A model generated the notes under the pieces. The model saw nothing but the letters and a program-made list of their open reading frames with translations. It ran no database searches and had not been told where the DNA came from. Made by a program: the position numbers and the translations under genes. From positions 620,001 through 684,000 of the forward strand of contig NZ_JADFBX010000001.1 of the NCBI RefSeq assembly GCF_015223055.1: a stretch of 64,000 nucleotides of DNA. Reading direction: 5' to 3'. This DNA is from Pedobacter sp. MC2016-24. GTDB taxonomy: Bacteria; Bacteroidota; Bacteroidia; Sphingobacteriales; Sphingobacteriaceae. Below are positions 44,960-56,000 of the stretch, piece after piece. Every line of letters starts with the position of its first letter. Position 1 is the stretch's first letter.

Positions 44960-45763
44960 TTAACGTTCAAAAACATTTCCCTTTTTATCTGTAGCAATTA
45001 CCCAACGCAAAGCGGCTATAATCAGTTTATTCTGCGTGGCATCTTTAAAAATTTCGCCGCCGTGTCCCATATTCAAATAGATCATCCGGTAATCGGTATT
45101 GGTCCAGATCACCGGCGTATCCCCGTCCGGAAGAATATCCTTTAAGCCCAAGGGATAATTGTCCGTAGACAAGGACGCTAAAACTTTTACATTTTTACGT
45201 TCCCGCGGGCTTGGCTTCCATTGGTACCATTCGTTGGCAGGAGCAATATAAGTATTGGGTAAACCTATAGTGATCGGATGATTGGTATCATCAATGACCA
45301 GTTTTGCGGGCAATGGTGGCCAATTGTTACGATAAAACACGCCGCCACCCAGGAAATCAACAAACCATGGCCATTTGGTACTCCGGTCATTATATGCAGC
45401 TACATGAAATCCCATCCAGCCCCCGCCATTTTTCATGTATTTTTGAAAAGCCTGTTTTTGGGCAGGGCTATTTGGAAAGTCATTGAGCATCATCACCAGT
45501 TGGTAGCCCTTTACCTTCTCATCGTTCATATCATCCATATTTGTAGTCAGGTCAAATACAAAACCATTCCCGATAGTCAGATCTTTAAAGAACTTTATAG
45601 CATCATTGGCAAAATCAACATGTGCCGATTCTACCTGCTTATTGTAAAATGCAAGGACTTTAAAGCGGGGATATTGTGCCTGTAAGCTTGTGCCGATTAA
45701 CACAATCAGCACAATACTCAAGACCATTTGTTTACTAAAAGTAGTTTTCATTCCGTATATCAT
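44960..45763 (-). CDS. Secreted ThuA-domain protein, copy 2
   Basis: A 267-residue protein. Signal peptide (QMVLSIVLIVLIGTSLQAQ), then a ThuA domain similar to copy 1, with shared MKNGGGWMGFHVAAYNDR and IWTNTDYRMIYLNMGHGG. The ATG at 45763 overlaps the stop of the upstream ThuA gene by four bases (ATGA), suggesting translational coupling; the ATG at 45751 (MKTTFS) is the alternative. It is more like copy 1 than copy 3. The reaction of the family is not proven. Confidence 0.78.
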   Translation of the reverse strand: MIYGMKTTFSKQMVLSIVLIVLIGTSLQAQYPRFKVLAFYNKQVESAHVDFANDAIKFFKDLTIGNGFVFDLTTNMDDMNDEKVKGYQLVMMLNDFPNSPAQKQAFQKYMKNGGGWMGFHVAAYNDRSTKWPWFVDFLGGGVFYRNNWPPLPAKLVIDDTNHPITIGLPNTYIAPANEWYQWKPSPRERKNVKVLASLSTDNYPLGLKDILPDGDTPVIWTNTDYRMIYLNMGHGGEIFKDATQNKLIIAALRWVIATDKKGNVFER

Positions 45764-46533
45764 TTACCGGATGCCCATAAAATGGCATTTCCAAACATCG
45801 TTTTAAATTCTGTTGATTTTAATAAATTGGCATGATGTCCCATTAAAAAATAAACATTCCGGGCCTTCATCTTTTCATTGCTCCAAATGACTGGGTGGTC
45901 ACCCATTTTTAGATCAGAAGCAGGATTATAACTGGCTTCATCCACGTTGGCAAGTACCTTTACATTTGGCCTTGGGCTTTTGTCAAAAGTATACCATTCG
46001 TCATCCGGAATACTAAAAGATTCAGGAAGTCCTTTCATAACCGGGTGTCGCTTGTCTTCAACGTGTACAGTTCCTGAAGCACGTTCGGCGATATAACTTT
46101 TAAAACGTATACTGCCCATAAATCCGGAAAACCAATTCCACATCGGATAGCCGTCAAATTCACCAAGCAGGGTTGCATGGTGAAAACCAACCCAGCCCCC
46201 CTTTCCCTGCTCAATATATTTTTCAAATGCAACTTTAGACTGGTCAGACCAGGCATAAGGCGGATAGTTCAATTGGATGAAGACTTTATAATTCGACAAA
46301 TAAGCTTCATCCACTTCCTTTGGCTGATTAATTACCGTAATTTCAAAGTGCTGTTTAGCAGCAAAGTCATTGAGCCACAGCAGCGCTGCAGCAACAAAAC
46401 CTTCATGTCCGCCGCCCCTTTCTGTTAATACCAGGACCTTAAATTTAGGTGGCTTTGAAATGGCTTTAAGATTTAGCGAGAATGTCAGCAGGACAAACAT
46501 CATCAACCAGAGATTAATTCTTTTGAGTTTCAT
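45760..46533 (-). CDS. Secreted ThuA-domain protein, copy 3
   Basis: A 257-residue protein. Signal peptide (LWLMMFVLLTFSLNLKAI), ThuA domain from residue about 28 (KVLVLTERGGGHEGFVAAAL), with the characteristic QGKGGWVGFHHATLLGEF and WSNEKMKARNVYFLMGHHAN. The two histidines in GFHHAT and MGHH are a difference from copies 1 and 2 and might bind a metal. It lies 20 bases after GH9 and overlaps the next ThuA gene by four bases. The role within the PUL is not known. Confidence 0.78.
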   Translation of the reverse strand: MKLKRINLWLMMFVLLTFSLNLKAISKPPKFKVLVLTERGGGHEGFVAAALLWLNDFAAKQHFEITVINQPKEVDEAYLSNYKVFIQLNYPPYAWSDQSKVAFEKYIEQGKGGWVGFHHATLLGEFDGYPMWNWFSGFMGSIRFKSYIAERASGTVHVEDKRHPVMKGLPESFSIPDDEWYTFDKSPRPNVKVLANVDEASYNPASDLKMGDHPVIWSNEKMKARNVYFLMGHHANLLKSTEFKTMFGNAILWASGK

Positions 46534-46553
46534 TTTATATTTATTTTATCTAT

Positions 46554-48356
46554 TTAATTTGTAGACATGGCTGTTACGGCCTGTAAAAACCATCCGGTAT
46601 GCGGAATCCACTGTTCGCTCCATCTCCATTCATTACCGCCATCCACTACCTTAAAATCAATTCCGGAACCATCTCCTTTACCATCTTTTCCGGTAATGCC
46701 ATTCGAAATGCCCCCTTTTCCTGTGCCGTGCCCGTACATGGAATCCATGTGAGGCACATTGTTTTGCCCGAACCCATACATCATACACATGTGATACGGA
46801 TTACATCCTAAAATCCAGGATACCGCATGATTAGCAAATTCGGAAAGTTCAGCCTTTACACCATAGGCAGCTTTGCCAGGATACACCAGACGCCCACCAA
46901 CAATTGCCGCCGCCGCCAAAGAACCCAACCGGGCATTCTCACCTTGCCACCACCAGCCACTTTCGTTTTCATGCGGAATAAAGAATCCGTTCTGAACTTT
47001 ATTTTTATAAAGGAAACTTTGGCGTGGATAACCAAATGGGTTGTTCACTTCTTTTGTTACCTTAAGGTTATAATCAAGCGCTGTTTTAATGGTCAATAAA
47101 GCAACTTTTCTGCAGTTAGCATCAGTTTCAACATCCAGATACCTGGCCAATGAAATGACAGGTAAACCTGCATCTGCAGCATGCCAGAACGGACGATTCT
47201 GATCATCCGCAATAAAATATCCTGTTGCGGACAGCCGCAGGTTTAGATTTTTTGCCCTGATCCTTGCTTCATTCCGATAAATCAGCTTTCCGGTAGCTTT
47301 CCACAATTCCGAAGCGGCCATTAAAGCGCAGTAATCATCAATGATATTGTCTTTATGATCATCGGCGTATTGAATGCTAAACTGTTGCAAATGCGCAAAA
47401 GCACGTTCAGCGGCAGCCAAATACTGTTCAGAAGAAAATTCACCATGTGTTTTCCATTGGGATATCCTGGCTAATGCGGCAATGGCCATTCCACCGCCTT
47501 CCCGATAGGCACATTGGTAGTCGCCTGTTGTCTTGCTGTCCGCAAGTAAGCCCACTACCCTTCTCGCCTTTGGATTTTTATCAAAATAACTAAAAACGGT
47601 CATATAAAAATAGCCTTCTTTAGCAAGTGAACGCATCAGGTAATCAGCGCCATATAGTCCCTCCTGAACAAGTGACTTCCTGCTTCCGATCTGTTCCAAA
47701 AGAACAGCTATCTTTTCTGCAGTATTGGCCATAGACCAGGTGACCATTGGAATCTGTTGCGGCAACATGAAATTCGTATAAGCCAAATGGGAAAAGTACT
47801 TACTGACATCGCCTGAAGCATCACACCAACCCCCACTTAAATCAACCGTTTCCTCACTGCCATAAAGTCTGATGGCTTTATCCGCTTCCTTTTCTTCTTC
47901 AGAATTTGCCCGTTGATGATAAAAGAAATTTACAATTGCAGGAATGGAAATTTTACCGATTGCGGCTTCCCCTATTTTAAAAGAATCAGATCCGTAATTT
48001 ATTCCGGCAACAGAAAGACGAATTTTAAAATCACCGGTTTGAATCAAACCGGCAAAATTGATCGGACTATACCAGGCATGATCAGACCAGTCCAATACTT
48101 GTTCCGACCGACTTACCTTTCCGGAAAAAACCTGTTTACCCGTTTTGACTTCAACAATTTGAAATTCTACATTGTTCTGCAATGGCATACTGCTCTTAAC
48201 CATAGCTTCTTTAGAAGCTTTCAGATTATAGGCAACCTGGTTAACTAATATTTGAACCTTTTTAGGAGGTAGCTCCTGAATACCTTTGGAAGCTTTTGAC
48301 CAGGTCAAAAGGGCAAATATTACAAATGCAGACATCATCATTACTTTAGGCTTCAT
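46554..48356 (-). CDS. GH9 glycoside hydrolase with N-terminal Ig-like (CelD_N) domain
   Basis: A 600-residue secreted enzyme. Signal peptide (SAFVIFALLTWSKASKG), CelD_N immunoglobulin-like domain (about 30-125: QILVNQVAYNLKASKEAMVK), then the (alpha/alpha)6 barrel with the catalytic-base Asp179 and Asp183 in SGGWCDASGDVSKYF. The C-terminal WRWSEQWIPHTGWFLQAV has Glu residues at the usual acid position. GH9 includes endoglucanases and exo-beta-glucosaminidases. Members with this architecture in PULs act on oligosaccharides inside the periplasm. It starts 87 bases after the DUF4998 gene. Confidence 0.88.
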   Translation of the reverse strand: MKPKVMMMSAFVIFALLTWSKASKGIQELPPKKVQILVNQVAYNLKASKEAMVKSSMPLQNNVEFQIVEVKTGKQVFSGKVSRSEQVLDWSDHAWYSPINFAGLIQTGDFKIRLSVAGINYGSDSFKIGEAAIGKISIPAIVNFFYHQRANSEEEKEADKAIRLYGSEETVDLSGGWCDASGDVSKYFSHLAYTNFMLPQQIPMVTWSMANTAEKIAVLLEQIGSRKSLVQEGLYGADYLMRSLAKEGYFYMTVFSYFDKNPKARRVVGLLADSKTTGDYQCAYREGGGMAIAALARISQWKTHGEFSSEQYLAAAERAFAHLQQFSIQYADDHKDNIIDDYCALMAASELWKATGKLIYRNEARIRAKNLNLRLSATGYFIADDQNRPFWHAADAGLPVISLARYLDVETDANCRKVALLTIKTALDYNLKVTKEVNNPFGYPRQSFLYKNKVQNGFFIPHENESGWWWQGENARLGSLAAAAIVGGRLVYPGKAAYGVKAELSEFANHAVSWILGCNPYHMCMMYGFGQNNVPHMDSMYGHGTGKGGISNGITGKDGKGDGSGIDFKVVDGGNEWRWSEQWIPHTGWFLQAVTAMSTN

Positions 48357-48443
48357 AGCTTATATTAACTAAAAACGGTCCTGATTCCCGCAAACAGGAA
48401 CAATTGCAGGAATCAGAACCATCGATTTGAGATTAACGTTATT

Positions 48444-49796
48444 TTAAAAAGCGAGTGATTTCATCCTTACGCCAGAAATTTTTAAAAATTGATTTGTAGT
48501 CACTGTTCCGGTAAGCGTACCAACAAAACCGAAAGTAACCTGGGTAGGCTGTTCAATCGTGAAGTTGATGGTGATGTTGTACCCTTGTGCCACCGTAGTA
48601 ATCTGCATATACGAAGCGTCATTTGCCGCAGCAAGGACAGCCTTACTTGCTTTAGCAGTTAATGCAGCAACGTCAGGGAGTTGATTGCCTGCATTGGCAA
48701 CAAAATAAACCGGTGTATTTGCACTCACATTACCAACCCTGGCTTCCAAACTATATTCTCCTGCCGGCAATAGTTTAGTCTGGTAAATCTTACCGTTCGT
48801 TACTACATTTAAAGCGGTATTTATGGTGTTTTTCCCTGCCTCCAGAGACATGGTACCAAAGTTATTTACGCCCTCGGCAGCACGTTCCACATACGTACCA
48901 AAGGTATCAAATGCGGTTCCCCAGTTATTGGCCTGGGCATTAGAGGTCCAGCTGGCCAGCCTCCTCCATGTCGCTGTATTGCCGGCCACAACTGCACCCT
49001 GCGAGAAACTAACCGGCTGGAACATGGTACCGGTAGTGCTTTTCGGATCCATTTTCCCTGGATTGTCTATAAAACTTGCGGTAACATCTGTTCTGGCACT
49101 TACCGTCCGGTAGGCAGTATAAAATGTATCGATAGCAGCCGTATCAGGCAGATAAACCGTGCGATAATCAAATGTGCTTCTGTATTTGTAGTTTAAAAGC
49201 TGCGCTGTTGAAGAGTTTACCAGCTTTTTTGCCCTGACTTTAGTTCCTGAAGTATTGGTATACAGAATATCCATATAAACAGCCCCACTTGTTTTATCCA
49301 AACCACCCCAGACAATATTGGCTGTGGTATTGTCCAGAGAAACATCAGCAATAGGCATATTGATCAAAAAAGCACCATAATTAGGGCCATAAACTTTTAC
49401 ACCACTCCTGACTACGGGAATCGATGGATGCCCGATTGCATCATAGGTGACAATTTCAAAGTTATAAGTACCCTCAACTAAATTGGTTACATATTTACTG
49501 AGTGTATCCACAGCAGCTTTCCTAACCACAGGAACGATTAAGGAATCCTGACGGCTGTTCCAGAAAATTTTACATAGCGTTACTTTTCTGTCTGATATGA
49601 ATAACCCCTGAATCAGCACCCGGTTAAGACCCGATCGTATTTTGAGCGAATCAACCCGGCCACTATAAATGATTTCACCACCTTCAGTGTATTTTTTAAA
49701 ATCGTCCATTTTGGTACAGGAGGACACTACCGCTATACCAATGACGAACAGGAACAATAAAGCCCTGATATTGAGAATATTTTTCATGATTTTCAT
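48444..49796 (-). CDS. DUF4998/DUF5013-type surface lipoprotein (PUL2)
   Basis: A 450-residue lipoprotein with signal LFVIGIAVVSSCTKMDDFKK. The N-terminal 200 residues match the DUF4998 type (GEIIYSGRVDSLKIRSGLNR, then NLVEGTYNFEIVTYDAIG), and the C-terminal domain (about 255-450) matches DUF5013 with beta-sandwich strands such as LLPAGEYSLEARVGNVS. Such proteins take the SusE/F place after SusD and are thought to bind glycan at the cell surface. It lies 14 bases after the preceding accessory lipoprotein gene. The ligand is unknown. Confidence 0.75.
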   Translation of the reverse strand: MKIMKNILNIRALLFLFVIGIAVVSSCTKMDDFKKYTEGGEIIYSGRVDSLKIRSGLNRVLIQGLFISDRKVTLCKIFWNSRQDSLIVPVVRKAAVDTLSKYVTNLVEGTYNFEIVTYDAIGHPSIPVVRSGVKVYGPNYGAFLINMPIADVSLDNTTANIVWGGLDKTSGAVYMDILYTNTSGTKVRAKKLVNSSTAQLLNYKYRSTFDYRTVYLPDTAAIDTFYTAYRTVSARTDVTASFIDNPGKMDPKSTTGTMFQPVSFSQGAVVAGNTATWRRLASWTSNAQANNWGTAFDTFGTYVERAAEGVNNFGTMSLEAGKNTINTALNVVTNGKIYQTKLLPAGEYSLEARVGNVSANTPVYFVANAGNQLPDVAALTAKASKAVLAAANDASYMQITTVAQGYNITINFTIEQPTQVTFGFVGTLTGTVTTNQFLKISGVRMKSLAF

Positions 49797-49810
49797 TTAA
49801 TTAGGGTTAA

Positions 49811-51037
49811 TTATTTAGGATTACCATATGCCTGAACCTCTGAAATCATGAGGAAATTTGTGCCTTGCCAATTGTTGAGACATTTTATCCTCAGGTAACG
49901 CAGCTTAGGAACGTTAATGTCCAGATCGTAGCTTAACCCTGCTGATGCTGTAGCCTGATCTTCATCACTTACTTCTCCATAAGGCAAACCAGATGGTTTC
50001 ACCGATTGATAGGTACCAAGTTTATACCAACTATCATAGGTCCCGTCAGCATTGGGATTCGCAGATCCCCAAATTTCAAAATTCTTCATGTTGCCCCGGT
50101 AATAATAGGTTTTTCTTCCACTGATCGTTTCAGGATAATCCCAGATCACCAAACGACTGAGCTGTGCCGTTTGTCCCAAATCAAAAGTAATGGAGTGCGG
50201 CCCCTGATCCGTGATCGTAGGCGGCGTATAAGCCACGCTGGGAAATGCAACCGTTTCTCCGTCCCACATTCTAACTACACCAGTCGCATCGGTTCCATTA
50301 TTGGAAAAATTAGCCCGCTGATCTCCAGGCCAGATGATACCCGGCATGGTTTTATAGAGCGACTTAGCCAGTGGCACCTCAAATAATGGTTTAACAGTGC
50401 TAAAAAGCGTGTCGGTCTGATTCAAAAACCGATCACGAATCACCACCGCTATCTTAACCGGAACCGTATCTAAACCCCTGATATTTTTACTGATGACATC
50501 CGTATTGGTGTAAATACCATCGAAAGCAACCCAGCCTTTATATCCTTGCTGCCGCATGGGAATAATGGATAGGTTGGCCCTTGCTACATTTTTTAAAGAG
50601 ACGTTTACGCCACCAAATGCAGGAACAACTTTCATGGTTCTAAAAGCAATCTGTATGGCATTTTCTAAAGGCTTTACCTGAACCGTTATAGGCGTTGAAG
50701 CAACTTCACTTTTATTCACAGCCCAAAGGGTTACAGTATGCGTTTCTGTGTCGCCAAATCCATCAACCACCATTTGACTGGTATAAAATGAAGCCCTCAC
50801 TTCACGTTTGGCTCCGGAAAGCAAAGTATACTCAGCCTTCACATAGGCAACATCCAGGTCTGTAGGCAAGGTATAAGTCAAGGTTGCCTGCCCCGATTGG
50901 TTGACGACTTTTACATCCGACACCGGTCCGGGCGGGGTTGTATTATTCCCCAATGGACCAATGATATCTTTTTGGCAGCTACCAAACAGGGTCATGACAG
51001 GTACTGCGATAATTAAAATTGATTTAAATAATTTCAT
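49811..51037 (-). CDS. DUF4959/DUF5000-type surface glycan-binding lipoprotein (PUL2)
   Basis: A 408-residue lipoprotein with signal IIAVPVMTLFGSCQKD. Three domains are visible: a FnIII-like DUF4959 domain (about 30-125, PPGPVSDVKVVNQSGQATLT), a middle domain (about 130-230) and a C-terminal DUF5000 domain of the F5/8 type C jelly-roll fold (about 260-405: ITFDLGQTAQLSRLVIWDYP, then KLRYLRIKCLNNWQGT). It is an SGBP candidate placed 19 bases after SusD. F5/8C folds often bind beta-linked glycans. Confidence 0.78.
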   Translation of the reverse strand: MKLFKSILIIAVPVMTLFGSCQKDIIGPLGNNTTPPGPVSDVKVVNQSGQATLTYTLPTDLDVAYVKAEYTLLSGAKREVRASFYTSQMVVDGFGDTETHTVTLWAVNKSEVASTPITVQVKPLENAIQIAFRTMKVVPAFGGVNVSLKNVARANLSIIPMRQQGYKGWVAFDGIYTNTDVISKNIRGLDTVPVKIAVVIRDRFLNQTDTLFSTVKPLFEVPLAKSLYKTMPGIIWPGDQRANFSNNGTDATGVVRMWDGETVAFPSVAYTPPTITDQGPHSITFDLGQTAQLSRLVIWDYPETISGRKTYYYRGNMKNFEIWGSANPNADGTYDSWYKLGTYQSVKPSGLPYGEVSDEDQATASAGLSYDLDINVPKLRYLRIKCLNNWQGTNFLMISEVQAYGNPK

Positions 51038-51056
51038 TTTCTAAAATTTAAGATAA

Positions 51057-52991
51057 TTACCACCCTGGATTTTGAACTAAATTTGTATTTACTCTGAAAG
51101 CACCGGTCTGTATAGGCCATAGATAATCTCTTGGAGCAATAAACGTCTGATTATAAATCACCCGTGTCTGGTAATAACCAACAGCTGATGACTGGCTGAT
51201 CGTCCAACCCGTAATTGGTGCATTGAGCTCAGAAGCAGCCGTTTTCCAACGGCGCAGATCCCAGAAACGGCTTCCTTCAAAAGCAAGTTCAATTCCACGC
51301 TCCCGTCTGATGATATTTCTGACGTAGTCAACATCACCCAACCTGGCCCCGAAATCCTTGGTATATTTAGTCCAGGAATCTCTTACACCTTCAAGTCCTG
51401 CACGCAGCCGAATGAGGTCCAGGTATTTAAAGATATCAGGGTCTGTAGGTCCTTTCGATTCATTCAATGCTTCTGCATAAAGCAAGTACAAGTCCGCCAG
51501 CCTGATTTCTGGCCAGTCATAAGGTTTTACCGTATTGGAGTTTGAAGAATTGGTCAGGTTGGCTTCCACAAGTTTTTTAATGAAATACCCGGTTTCATTG
51601 TAATATCCTTCTGCACCTGAATTGCCCGGTTGCGTAAATTTGGCTTGCATGTAAAATGTGCCTTCATCACTACCCAATGGGCTGGCTGGATTATTAGCAA
51701 CCATATACCACACCCCACCGTCAAAGCCAAGATCGGCGTAAAAGCGTGGTTCGCGATCAAAATTAACCCTGGCAGTCTGATAAAACTGACTGATGGCAAA
51801 CCTTTCGTCCGCAGTAGCTGTCCGCAATTCGTTTTTTACAGTAAAATCGAGTAACCGGTCTTCATTCATTGGAACACCATTTTTGGTGTAAAATAAATCA
51901 GCGATTTTCATCGGCGCAGCAAGTTGCGCATTGGAATTGTTCGGTGTAAATGAAGAGGTCAGACAGCCCATAGCAACCCTTTGCAGCTGCCCAGCTGTAC
52001 TGTTCGACAAGCCCCATACCCGCTCGGTATTCCATCGCTCCGAAATGACATTTCTAAGTGTCATTTGCTGATTCGTGAATGCAGACAGTACACCAAGGGG
52101 AACTGCTGTATATAACTTGATTCCCGCCTGGTCGCAGGCATCAATAGCAGCTTTGGATGCCACAGCTGCACGGTCCCATTTCGTCTTGTCAAAAGCGGTA
52201 TTCACCAATGGCGTACCGTCTCTATTTACCAACCTGTTATAGTCTGCATTGCCATTAAACAACGGGCTAGCCGCCAGTACCAATAATTTAGCTTTGATTG
52301 CCAGGGCAATCGGCTGTGTCATCCGGCCCAGCTCTGTTGTCCTGTCGCTAATCACTAAAGGTAAAGCAGGCGTAGCTTCATCCAACAGTTTTACGATATA
52401 GTTTACACACTCATCAAAAGGCGCCCTACTCACCATCATTTCCGATGTAGGTGCGTCAATATCAATGTTGGTGTCGACAATAGGTATCGGCCCATACATT
52501 CTCAACAGCTGGAAATTGTAGAATGCCTTTAAAGTTTTAACTTCCGAAAGCCATCTTGACCGCATATCTGAAGTCAAATCAAACACCTTATTTTCATCCT
52601 GAACATTTTCCAAAAAGATATTACATTGTCTGATGGCCTGATACCTGCTGGACCAAAGACTGTAGATAGGATTTGCCGAGTTCTGCCTTCCAAGTGCAAT
52701 ATCCCACATCATAGGCGCCGATCCGGTATCAAATGTTCCCCTGCGACTCGCTGGAATCCACATTTCATCCCCCGCTAAAAACCCTGGATTACTGGTCGGA
52801 CTTCCGTCCGCTGGCAAATAAGAATAACAGGTAAATAAAAACTTTTCTGCTTCATTTTTACTGGTAAAAGCATTATCGATTGTAGGTACGTTATCTGGAA
52901 CAACATCCAGGTACTTTTTGCAAGAAGAACTGGCTAACAGGAGTACGAATACCAATGGCCAAAGTTTTTTTGATTGCATTATATTTTTCAT
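51057..52991 (-). CDS. SusD/RagB family nutrient-binding outer membrane lipoprotein (PUL2)
   Basis: A 644-residue surface lipoprotein with lipobox FVLLLASSSCKKYLDVVPDN. TPR-like scaffold pieces include RSRWLSEVKTLKAFYNFQLL (about 145-164) and the C-terminal DWPEIRLADLYLLYAEALNE and ERGIELAFEGSRFWDLRRWK, the classical RagB signature. With SusC it forms the import gate for the PUL2 glycan. It lies 29 bases after SusC. Confidence 0.93.
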   Translation of the reverse strand: MKNIMQSKKLWPLVFVLLLASSSCKKYLDVVPDNVPTIDNAFTSKNEAEKFLFTCYSYLPADGSPTSNPGFLAGDEMWIPASRRGTFDTGSAPMMWDIALGRQNSANPIYSLWSSRYQAIRQCNIFLENVQDENKVFDLTSDMRSRWLSEVKTLKAFYNFQLLRMYGPIPIVDTNIDIDAPTSEMMVSRAPFDECVNYIVKLLDEATPALPLVISDRTTELGRMTQPIALAIKAKLLVLAASPLFNGNADYNRLVNRDGTPLVNTAFDKTKWDRAAVASKAAIDACDQAGIKLYTAVPLGVLSAFTNQQMTLRNVISERWNTERVWGLSNSTAGQLQRVAMGCLTSSFTPNNSNAQLAAPMKIADLFYTKNGVPMNEDRLLDFTVKNELRTATADERFAISQFYQTARVNFDREPRFYADLGFDGGVWYMVANNPASPLGSDEGTFYMQAKFTQPGNSGAEGYYNETGYFIKKLVEANLTNSSNSNTVKPYDWPEIRLADLYLLYAEALNESKGPTDPDIFKYLDLIRLRAGLEGVRDSWTKYTKDFGARLGDVDYVRNIIRRERGIELAFEGSRFWDLRRWKTAASELNAPITGWTISQSSAVGYYQTRVIYNQTFIAPRDYLWPIQTGAFRVNTNLVQNPGW

Positions 52992-53020
52992 TTTATCTAT
53001 ATTAAAATCATGAACTGAGA

Positions 53021-56000
53021 CTAAAACCCGATGTTTACACCCAAATTATATACACGTTGAAGTGGATAATCCAAACCATTTCCGCGTACTTCAGGATCCC
53101 ATAATTTAAACTTGCTCATCACAAAAAGATTTCTTGCACTGGCATAAACACGCAGGTTACTTAAACCAAACCGGTTTCTGAATTTAGCCTTTGGCGTATA
53201 ACCTATTTCCACTTGCTGAAGTCTTAAAAAAGCACCGTCACGTAACCACCAGCTCGAATTCACATAGTTATTAGGAGTTGGCGTACTGCTTAACCTTGGA
53301 AAAAAGGCATAAGCATTACGACTGTCCTCAGACCAATGGTTGTCGGCAACGGCCTGCAGCAATCCGGTTTGATATCCACCGATCTGTTGGAAAGGTGCAA
53401 TACCACTTTTGCTTAAATCGTCCAGGTTAAAACCACCACTGTTCACAAAGAAAGCAATACGGGCATTGCCCTGCATCTGTGCACTCATGTCAAAATTCCC
53501 ATATGATGCTGAAAATCCAAAACCATAAGTGATCTCAGGTGTGTTTGGTAAGCCCATGTACACCCGGTCGTCACCATCAATTTTACCATCGCCATTCACA
53601 TCCCGATACTTGATGTCACCACCTCTTACCGCAGCATTTCCTGCTATGGCAGCCTGACTTGGCGAGTTTGCAACTTCAATATCATCTGTAAACAGGCGTT
53701 CAGCAATATAGCCCATCATTTCACCAGATGAATGCCCAACGCGATACAGATGCGCAAGATTTGCCGGGTAAGTAGGCTCATCATATTTTACAATTTTATT
53801 GGTAGCATACGTGAATGTTCCCCTGATCTGTACCCATCCTTTGTTGAAAGACTTGCTGTAATCCGCTTGAAAATCGACACCTTTACTATCAGAAATGCCT
53901 ACGTTCGCACTCGCATCGGCCAGTAAGCCCATTGTACTTGGAATGCCGCTTCTTACCTGTAAAATATTTGAAGTCCTTTTGGTATAAGCATCAATGGTCA
54001 GGTTTACCGCATTCAGTACAGAAAGGTCCATCCCTAAATTGAGTTGTTTAGATCTTTCCCAGGTAATGGAAGGATTCGCATACCTGGAGATGATGATCCC
54101 ATTTCTGGAATAAGATGTTGCCGGATCTTCACCAAATGTTGCTCCCGGTCCCCTTGTAAGATCCACATTAGACAGGTAAAAGAAACGGTCAGTATCCTTT
54201 CCAATCTGATCATTACCATTAAGTCCATATGAAGCCCTGAATTTCATCAGGTTGAAGATGTTAGTCAGGGGTTTAAAGAACTTTTCATTGGACAATACAT
54301 AAGCCGCACCAATCGAAGGGAAGAATCCAAATCTGTTTTTGGCATCAAACCGCTCTGTCCCGTTATAACCAAAGTTGAACTCAGTCAGGTACCTGTCGTC
54401 ATAACCATAGGTAAACCTTCCTGATATACCGACATTCCGTTTTGGCAGGGAGTTTTGTAAGCTTCCTGCATTACCTGAAAGTGAATTTCTTAAAATGCCG
54501 ACCAACATACCACTCACCGTATTCTTTTTAAATACCTGGTTGTAATTTAACGCAGTCTCTGTATAAAGAGACGACTTAATGTCCTTATTTCCTTCGGCAT
54601 AACTTAAATATTCGCTTCCCGGAAAGCCAACATTCGTCGGACCGCCATTGTTGATTTCGGTTAGCGTAATATCACTGCCATCAATAGAATTGGCGCTATA
54701 GTAAAATGGACTATAGCCACGTGCCACGCCATAATTACCATTACGTTGTACATATCCCATGAACCGTGCTTTTAAGCCGGAAAGTATGCGCTTCAAATCC
54801 TGGCTAACCTCGATCTGAGGTTGTAAATTAGAGCTATTGGATTGACGGTAACCACTAACCAGATCTGCATAAGGGTTAATGTACAAATTACCACCTAAAA
54901 TTGACCCCGGTACAGCCTGTATTACCGCATTACCAAACAATACATGTTTGATTTTTGGTGCATACGATGACGGAAATTTGATGGGAAAGTTAACCGGATT
55001 TGCGAACATGGCACGCTGAAAAACATCTTTACCACTTCCAAGAGGCCCGTTATAGTCGTCAAACTGCCCATAAACCCTAATATCGGCCCTGGTTGTAGGC
55101 GTCAGGTTTAAGGTCACATTGGATCGTATCGAATAATTGATCAGCTTTACGTTACTGTTAAAGTTGTTCAGTTTGTCAACCTTGTAAATTCCATTATCCA
55201 CGTTAAATGTCCCGGCAACATAATAACTCGCTTTATCAGCTCCACCAGTAACGCTCATATTGAAGCGTTGGTTATACGTGTAATCCTTAATCACCTCCTT
55301 AATCCAATCGTTATCCGGGTACAAATAAGGGTTGGCCGTTCCAGATGCTGTTCTGTCAATTTTAGTTTGAGAGTACGGCAGTGGATTGAGCGGATTCCTG
55401 GTCAATGCGGCCTCATTGGCTGTGTTCATATAGGTGATGTTATCCGTAAATTTCAGGTTCCCGGTATTTCCGGATACCGTGTGATCCGTTCTGAAAGCAA
55501 ACTTCGTTTTTCCTGGTTCGCCTTCCTTCGTTTTCACCAGAATGATCCCATTGGCACCACGCGCCCCATATACTGCAGCAGCTGTAGCATCCTTCAGTAC
55601 AGAAAAACTGGCAATATCATCTGCCTGTAAGCGTGCCAGGTCATTTTGAGTAGACTCTACCCCGTCAATCAAAATCAACGGGTCTACCTTACCGGCACCA
55701 AAAGAACCCAGTCCGCGGACAAAGAATGAGGCATTGTCTGCTCCGGGTTCACCCCCACTCTGGTACCCGATTACCCCAGCCAGACGTCCGGCCAGCATTT
55801 GGGTCAAATTGCTTGTTGGGCCTTTCAGCTCTTTTGGATTAATGGTGGTTACCGATCCAACCATGGTCATTTTCTTTTGCGTACCAAAACCGACTACTGC
55901 GACTTCTGTCAGTGAATTCGCATCTGGTATCATAAGTACATTCAATACATGATCGCCGGCGGCTGAAGTTTTTAAGTTTTTGATTTCGATTCTCTGTGTA

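Noticed and set aside
54044..55952. Plus-strand ORFs of 60-120 codons across the PUL2 susC gene
   Set aside because: These are antisense shadows of a clear TonB-dependent transporter gene.
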